Below, piece after piece: positions 58,526-64,000 of a DNA stretch of 64,000 nt. Origin of the DNA: Liriodendron chinense (lineage: Eukaryota; Streptophyta; Magnoliopsida; Magnoliales; Magnoliaceae). Location: assembly GCA_003013855.2 (NCBI GenBank), contig PVNU02000868.1, positions 1,240,001 to 1,304,000 on the forward strand, given 5' to 3'. A program made the position numbers and the translations under genes. The notes beneath the pieces are model-generated. The model was not told where the DNA came from and made no database searches. It saw only the letters and a list, made by a program, of their open reading frames with translations. How positions within the stretch are numbered: position 1 is the first letter of the stretch; each line of letters begins with the position of its first letter.

Positions 58526-58800
58526 CGCGCTTCATGGGCTACAGTCGCTAGGTACAATCGGGCAGTACCTAATTCGAGTAGGATAAACTCATCCACAGAT
58601 GCGGATTAGGTGGTGAGTGACTGACTACTCTCAGCGGTAGATAGATGACGTGGTGAGATTTAATTGGTGGGCCCACTGTGTCGATGATATGGATTGAAAT
58701 CAAATCGGATCACTCATCACCGTGGACACAGGTTTAGGTGGTGAGGAGGTGGTGTGGTGACAGATTTGATTAGTGGAGCCGTACATTAATGTTAGAGATG
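58526..58800. repeat. Degenerate short repeats between MITEs
   Basis: CGGATTAGGTGGTGAGTGA and GTTTAGGTGGTGAGGAGGTG are similar direct repeats about 125 bp apart, each followed by a GATTTGATTAGTGG-type segment. Confidence 0.45.
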
Positions 58801-59160
58801 GGCCTCGTCTGTTTTATACTGTGGGGTGATATATGTTCCTTACATCCACACCGTCCATCAATTTTGACCGTTCATTTTAGAGCATGACCCCAAAAATGAA
58901 GCATAACCAAATTTAGGAAACCATACCACATGAAACAGTCTTGATTGAATCCTCACCATTAAAAACTTCACGGGGCTAGTGGAATGTTTATTTTCCATCC
59001 AAATGAAGATACCACACAAAAATCAGGTTGATCCAAAGCTTTTGTACCGCAGGAGAAGTTTTTAATGGTTGATTAGCACTGTTTCCTGTATTATTGTCAT
59101 CAGTTTTCAAAACAGATGGACAGCCTGGATATAAGTAACATACATTACAGGTGGACGTGG
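58801..59160. repeat. Inverted-repeat MITE
   Basis: CACACCGTCCATCAATTTTG on the left is inverted to AACAGATGGACAGCCTGGAT on the right, around a GGAAACCATACCACATG core. Confidence 0.65.
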
Positions 59161-59164
59161 ATTT

Positions 59165-59660
59165 CTGGAAAGCCTTTCCTAGGGAGCTCTTGCCCTGGGA
59201 ACTTAGGTGGGGCCTAACGTGATATTTGTGAAAAATCCACTCCGTTCATTCATTTTGTGAGCTCATTTTAGGATGTGAGACCAAAAATAGCCGGATCTAA
59301 TACTCAAATGGGCTGAAAATGTGAGGATTGAACATGCACATTTGAAATATTTGTGGGCCACAAAAGTTTTGAATCAGACTGATAATTGTGTTTTCAGTTC
59401 ATCCTAGTAGGAATGACATTATGAATGGTATGGATGGACCCAGGGAAGTTTCAACAGTTGGAATTTCCCTAACCACATTTTCCTTTTGTGAGACCCACTT
59501 GAGCCTTGGATACGGGCTCATTTTTTTGTCACACCTCTTAAAATGATCTCACAAAAGGATGGACATTATGGATTTCTCACAAACATCATGGTGGCACTTA
59601 GGCTCCCAACGCTGGATCAGCTCAGGATCTTCCTGCGACAGGCTTTTGTAGGAAATTGAC
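59165..59660. repeat. Inverted-repeat MITE with extended ends
   Basis: The inner arms GGGGCCTAACGTGATATTTG and AACATCATGGTGGCACTTAG are inverted. The outer ends AAAGCCTTTCCTAGGGAG and CTTCCTGCGACAGGCTTTTG show partial pairing. Confidence 0.6.
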
Positions 59661-59940
59661 TCCTCAAGGTGGTGAGAGGATACCTAGGGCCTCTTTACCT
59701 AATCTGGATCCATGGTTTGTTAGCCCCATGTTTTCTAGTTGTTCTCTTCACACAATGTGGCCCACCTAATGAATTCAACGGCCTAATTTTTTAGGTTGAT
59801 GCATAAAGGAATATGGTAGGCCAATCATCGTTGCCCTAATTAGATAAATACCTTAAATGAATCCTTAAGTTCATAAGAATATAGAAGGAAATAATTTCTA
59901 GAAAATTGAAATAATTGTATTAAATACTAAAAATAGAATT

Positions 59941-60010
<70 letters not shown>

Positions 60011-60593
60011 AAACTAAACCCTAGGTAGAGTATCAGACTCAAACTCGAACTAAAACTCATAGAAATCCTTACTTACTATAAATAATAAACTTACAGAAGT
60101 CTCTCAATTCTATTAGAACTCATGGATTTTTTTATTTTTTTTTGGGGTCAAAAATAGAAAGTTTTCAAACTAATTATGCTAAGGATCGATAATCAAGTTG
60201 AATTTTGCAATTTGGGCCTAGGCAACCCAGTATAGCAAGGTTGGTTGGCTTAAGTAGCTCGAGCTATTCTAAAATCATATATTATATGTCCAGAAACTCA
60301 TTTTACAGTCCTGATGGTTCGAATCGCTTTTGACCCCGACCGATCTTCCTCTGGTTCATCCGAGCCATGAATTAGTTGGCAACCCACTCTACATCAAAGG
60401 TAGACCCCACCCACATAGAATGGACGTGTACACACGTGCGCTGTGTGTGTTGGAATAGCATACCTACCGTGGTCATATCTCAACCATTATTTTCCAATAT
60501 GGGACTATAATAATATAAATGTGATGACATAAGTGGTTAGCTAAATGCCTAAAAAAACTTACAAAAGCACAATAACGTCCACTCATCAACCAT
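59661..60593. other. AT-rich non-coding DNA
   Basis: It includes (AT)n at 59944-60008 and AT-rich DNA around it. No ORF with a domain is present and no element ends were recognised. Confidence 0.5.
59944..60008. repeat. (AT)n microsatellite
   Basis: An AT run of about 65 bp. Confidence 0.95.
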
Positions 60594-60598
60594 AGTAC

Positions 60599-61191
60599 TG
60601 TTGGAAACTGACGTCTCAAATCAATGCACATAGAGACCACTGGCCGGTCGGTGGGGGTAGCCGACCGGGCGGCCATAGTGGAGGCCCAGGCAGCAATGCT
60701 GCTGTCCAGTTTTTATGCCATCCGACTGGTAGGGGTGTCCGACCGGTCGGACGACCGGTCGACAGTGTCCTAGTGCAACACGAATTTTGCGCGGTTTCTT
60801 TGTGCAAGAGGTTTCTAAATCCGTTTTTCTTCCTATTTAAGGGGTAATACGAGATTAGATGTTTCTAAGGTTGTAAAGGGGATTGGGGGAGCTTCTAGGT
60901 GAGAGAAAGAGCTTGAATCAGAGGGTTTTCTACTTGGGTAAGCTTGGGATTTCTCTTGTGGGCTAGGGTTTTTGGGTTTTGGGTTCCATCTCTTATAACT
61001 TCTGAGTTTATAGTGGATTTGTGTCGCTTTGTGCTGTGGTTTTTTACCCTTGAGGGGTTTTTCCACGTAAAAATCGGATTGTCTATGTGTGGGTGATTGC
61101 ATGCATTGTGATTGCATTGTGTGGCTTGTTTGATTGAATTTTTCTGTTTGTTTACGGCTTTGCTTCCACTGCGGGCCCTCCTATCCCAACA
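60599..61191 (+). mobile_element. Solo LTR related to the copia family
   Basis: This 593 bp LTR runs from TGTTGGAAACTGACG to CTATCCCAACA and is flanked by a perfect 5 bp duplication AGTAC (60594-60598 and 61192-61196). No internal region or partner is present. Its 3' half resembles the copia LTR at 8883: GTGCTGTGGTTTTTTACCC and TTTTTCCACGTAAAAATCGG match GTGCCGTGGTTTTTTCCCGC and TTTTCCACGTAAAATTCG. A GACCGGTCGG array (60641-60763) precedes a TATTTAA box at 60834-60840. Confidence 0.93.
60641..60763 (+). promoter_or_regulatory. CCGACCGGTCGG array in solo LTR U3
   Basis: TGGCCGGTCGGTGG, CCGACCGGGCGGCC, CCGACTGGTAGG and CCGACCGGTCGGACGACCGG lie upstream of the TATTTAA box, as in the copia LTR. 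Confidence 0.45.
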
Positions 61192-61196
61192 AGTAC

Positions 61197-62574
61197 AATC
61201 TGTTGATGCACAAGTGGGACCACGGTTCAATGATCCAGATTGATCATTTGATGGGCCTTGCCTTATATGGGTGACACCCCCAAAAATCAAACTGATTGAA
61301 AAATAACACCCATTTGATAATTGGGCTATCTTTGATCAGATGTAGACCGTTGCTGTATTGTCTACTTCACCTTCTAATCATAGGGCCATTAACTGAAGGA
61401 TATAGATCTACCCAATATAGAAAAATTTCATGGGGTTTCCCATCACAACCAGCGGACGGAAAATTCAACCGTTTTTATCACTGAAATTGGACCCAAGTGT
61501 ATTGCATCCCCAGGGGCAACAATCCCCAGAAGCCATTAGGTTGGTTGATGAGCCATCTCTGGAATGTTGGAGGTTCATAAGATGGTCACTCAAAGCATCC
61601 AATGTGTATCGAATATGTTAAAACGTTATACTATATTTTTTTGGAAGGCAGACGAGGAAACTTTCTTATTACCAACCTAAGACAAAAGCCCCGGAGAATA
61701 CAACAAATGGGACAAGCCTTATAAAAAAAAAAAAAAAGGGTTGAGGAAGCAACCACCAAGGAGGGAGAGACCCACAGGCTAGGCCAGGCATCACATGTCT
61801 AATCTGTGATATACTATAAAACTCTATACTATATTAATGCCAAGAGCAGACGAGCATATTTTTTAACCATGCAATTAGTTTAAGGTAAGTCATTGCCTTT
61901 GAATTTTACTTGCTCCTTTTTTGGTGCAAGTTGTTTCTAGTCTCTTTACTTATGAACACAACCTACACGATACGCTAGAGCCCATCTAACAAAGGCTATA
62001 TGCGGCCTAGTATGATGAATGTGTAACATTCATATTTACATATGTTGCATTGCGTCATATTATAACCTCTGTCCAAGCAAAAGACAGATCTCAACTACAT
62101 AATGCAAAGGCCTACAGTATGGGGAATTCGGCCAAAATTTGAACATACAAAGAGCTTGACATGCACAATCCTATCCTATTCGAGTCTGAGTTCACACCAG
62201 CATTGCCTGTCAAGTAGTTGTCCATATCATCTAGAGTTGGGCACAAGTCTTCGACTACTCGAACTCGGTTTAGATCCGACTTCACTTGAACCGAATGGCT
62301 GAGTTGGTCCGAAACGATAATGGGTGGCTCAATCCGAATTCCAACCGAGTCGAGTCCGGGTCTCCCAGTGACTCGATTTGACTTGGACCGGAAGCAACTT
62401 GAATAGGCTCTACTCGATCCGAACCCGACTTGAATCGGGTTCAGGCACGTGAGATAGGACTTTTCCACCCCACTCCTGGTTTTCTGGAAACCGTATAAAC
62501 TACTTTTCCAAACCACCTTACCCGGATCCGGTTTTACTCCTGGACCATGGGTCCTCGACGGGTCTCACCAGCGG
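61197..62574. other. Non-coding DNA without recognised gene
   Basis: 61625-61790 (CTTATTACCAACCTAAGACA, then a run of As at 61723-61737) may be a LINE-type fragment in antisense, but I cannot confirm it. 62230-62450 is rich in ACTCGATCCGAACCCGACTT-type repeats, like hAT subterminal regions, without visible ends. Confidence 0.4.
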
Positions 62575-62628
62575 TTCTCTCTCTCTCTCTCTCTCTCATT
62601 CTTATCTACTCTCTCTCTCTCCTCTCTT
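62575..62628. repeat. (CT)n tract
   Basis: Two CT runs are separated by ATTCTTATCTA. Confidence 0.9.
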
Positions 62629-62679
62629 ATTCTATTTTTAAGAAAAAAGAGAGCACATTGCCTGTGACTGCCCAGGGCT

Positions 62680-63075
62680 ATATGGGGCCTACAAAATGTC
62701 TGTGGTAAATCCACTACGTCCATCCATTTTTAAAGACAAAAATAGTGCAGGATTCTAAAAATCAGGCAGATTCAAAACTCAGGTGGGCCACACCAACAAA
62801 ATGGTGGAAACGCCAATGTCCAACAATGAAACCTTCCTAGAGCTGACCATGATGTTAATATGCCATCAAAACCGTTCATAGAATTATTAACACTCAGATA
62901 AACTGTAGGAAAAAATATCATCGTGATGCAAAACTTCTGTCACATTCTAAGTGTTCAATACCCAATGTTTCGTGCGGTATGACCCACCTGATTTTTGTAT
63001 ATTAGTGATTTTTAGAATACCGTCCTAATATGATCTTCTAAAACAGATGGACGGAGTAGATTTGTCAAGGACATT
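62680..63075. repeat. Inverted-repeat MITE
   Basis: GGGGCCTACAAAATGTCTGT and CGTCCATCCATTTTT on the left, with AACAGATGGACGGAGTAGAT and TGTCAAGGACATTTATG on the right. Confidence 0.65.
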
Positions 63076-63480
63076 TATGAACTGTCCATTTACTAGGTCG
63101 GATATCCAATCTGTCGAAATTTGGATCAAGTCATCTTCAGCATCATTAACAAATCACGCCACGTGTTTCGGGCCTCAATGCTTTCCCTTTTATTGGTAAG
63201 CGTGAATTATGAAACATGAACTCAACATCGTGTACTTGGCGATGCACGGCCCCTAGAAATGAACAATCTATGCCACTATTAGCACGATCTTTTTATCTGA
63301 AGCCACATCTCGTGATCTTGACCATTGATCTGATGAGCAATTTAGGCCCTTTAATCACAACTCATGAAACAAAAGTCAAAGAAAAATATATTAACGACCC
63401 AAAAAGAGGGTTGAACTTTGGACGGCTGTGAGCCTTTTGACCCGACTCATCTCTGTGACTAGGGTCGGACTCTCCAGGTA
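63076..63480. other. Non-coding DNA
   Basis: No gene or element ends were recognised in this stretch. Confidence 0.45.
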
Positions 63481-63484
63481 GAGA

Positions 63485-64000
63485 GCGGATTGCCTGTGAC
63501 CCCGGGCACAGAGATATACCTGTGCTCGGGGCTGCGTGAGGGCCACAGTGATGTCCATGACATATTCACTCTGTCCATCTGTTTTGAAAGGCCACAGTAG
63601 GACAGGATTATAAAATTAAGGAACATCCAAAACTCATGTAGGCCATACCACATGAAACAGTGGGGATTGAACACTTAACGGTGATAGAAGTTTTGTATCA
63701 GGATGATATTTGTTAGTACAGTTTATCTGAGTGGCAATAAGCCTGTGAACGGATTGGATGGCACATAAACATCATGGTCAGCTCAAGGAAAGTTTCAACG
63801 GTGGACGTTTATGTTCCCACTATTTCATTTGGGATGGCCTACATGAGTCCTGAATCTGCATAATTTTTTTATGATCCTGTCCCATTGTGTGGTATTTAGA
63901 AACAGATGGACAGAATGAATTTGCCACTGACATCTCTGTGGGCCCCACGGCAGCCCCGGGCACAGGTATATCTCTGTGCCCGGGGTCACTGGCAATCCGC
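63485..64000. mobile_element. Foldback element with hairpins in both TIRs
   Basis: The left end GCGGATTGCCTGTGACCCCG and the right end CGGGGTCACTGGCAATCCGC are inverted, and the pairing continues for about 50 bp. Within each end lies a 12 bp stem CCCCGGGCACAG: on the left 63500-63531 (one mismatch), on the right 63954-63985 (perfect), each with an 8 nt loop. The inner arms are of the usual GGGCCCCACGG and CTCTGTCCATCTG family. The right end falls on the last base of the window, so its flank and any target duplication are not visible. Confidence 0.88.

Noticed and set aside
61625..61790. LINE 3' end
   Set aside because: There is an A run and a familiar-looking stretch, but no RT domain, target duplication or second copy to support it.

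Overview
This window looks like repeat-dense nuclear DNA from a flowering plant. I see no intact host gene, no tRNA or rRNA gene and no CRISPR array; every coding trace I can support belongs to a transposable element. Plant-type Ty1/copia and Ty3/gypsy (TAT-type) retrotransposons, hAT, Mutator-like and Tourist/PIF-like elements, and dozens of copies of a long inverted-repeat element (arms typically containing GGCCCACCATGATGT and CACCGTCCATCC) point to a plant. The abundance of that last family reminds me of magnoliid genomes, but this is an impression and not a demonstration.

Layout. 1-2423 is probably part of a long LTR cut by the window edge. 2424-3587 is a likely copia LTR fragment split by a Tourist-like element with TAA target duplications. 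Then come three related copies of a non-coding segment: copy A (3588-16830, split by a 5.3 kb copia element at 8883-14209), copy B (18210-25110) and copy C (28135-54895, split by several insertions). Copies A and C share a hAT element and a foldback element that copy B lacks. Copies B and C share left-hand sequence that A lacks.

Copy C is a stack of insertions. A hAT element (28433-33853) contains a second hAT (28834-29921) and a 3.4 kb solo-LTR-like block (30227-33620). Further right are two Mutator-like elements with 9-11 bp target duplications, another hAT, and a TAT-type Ty3/gypsy element on the minus strand (40148-54076). That gypsy element is itself broken by a hAT in its integrase and by a second, inverted copy of the 3.4 kb block (47172-50560) in its reverse transcriptase. 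It also keeps a plus-strand antisense ORF relic.

54896-64000 holds a self-nested pair of Tourist-like elements, many inverted-repeat elements, a solo LTR with a perfect AGTAC duplication (60599-61191) and, at the right edge, an inverted-repeat element whose ends each contain a GC-rich hairpin.

All retrotransposon genes carry stops and frameshifts, so nothing here looks autonomous. The most interesting material is structural: insertion order readable from occupied versus empty sites, GACCGGTCGG-type arrays shared by the U3 regions of several LTR families, and hairpins inside terminal inverted repeats. I found no convincing undescribed gene system.
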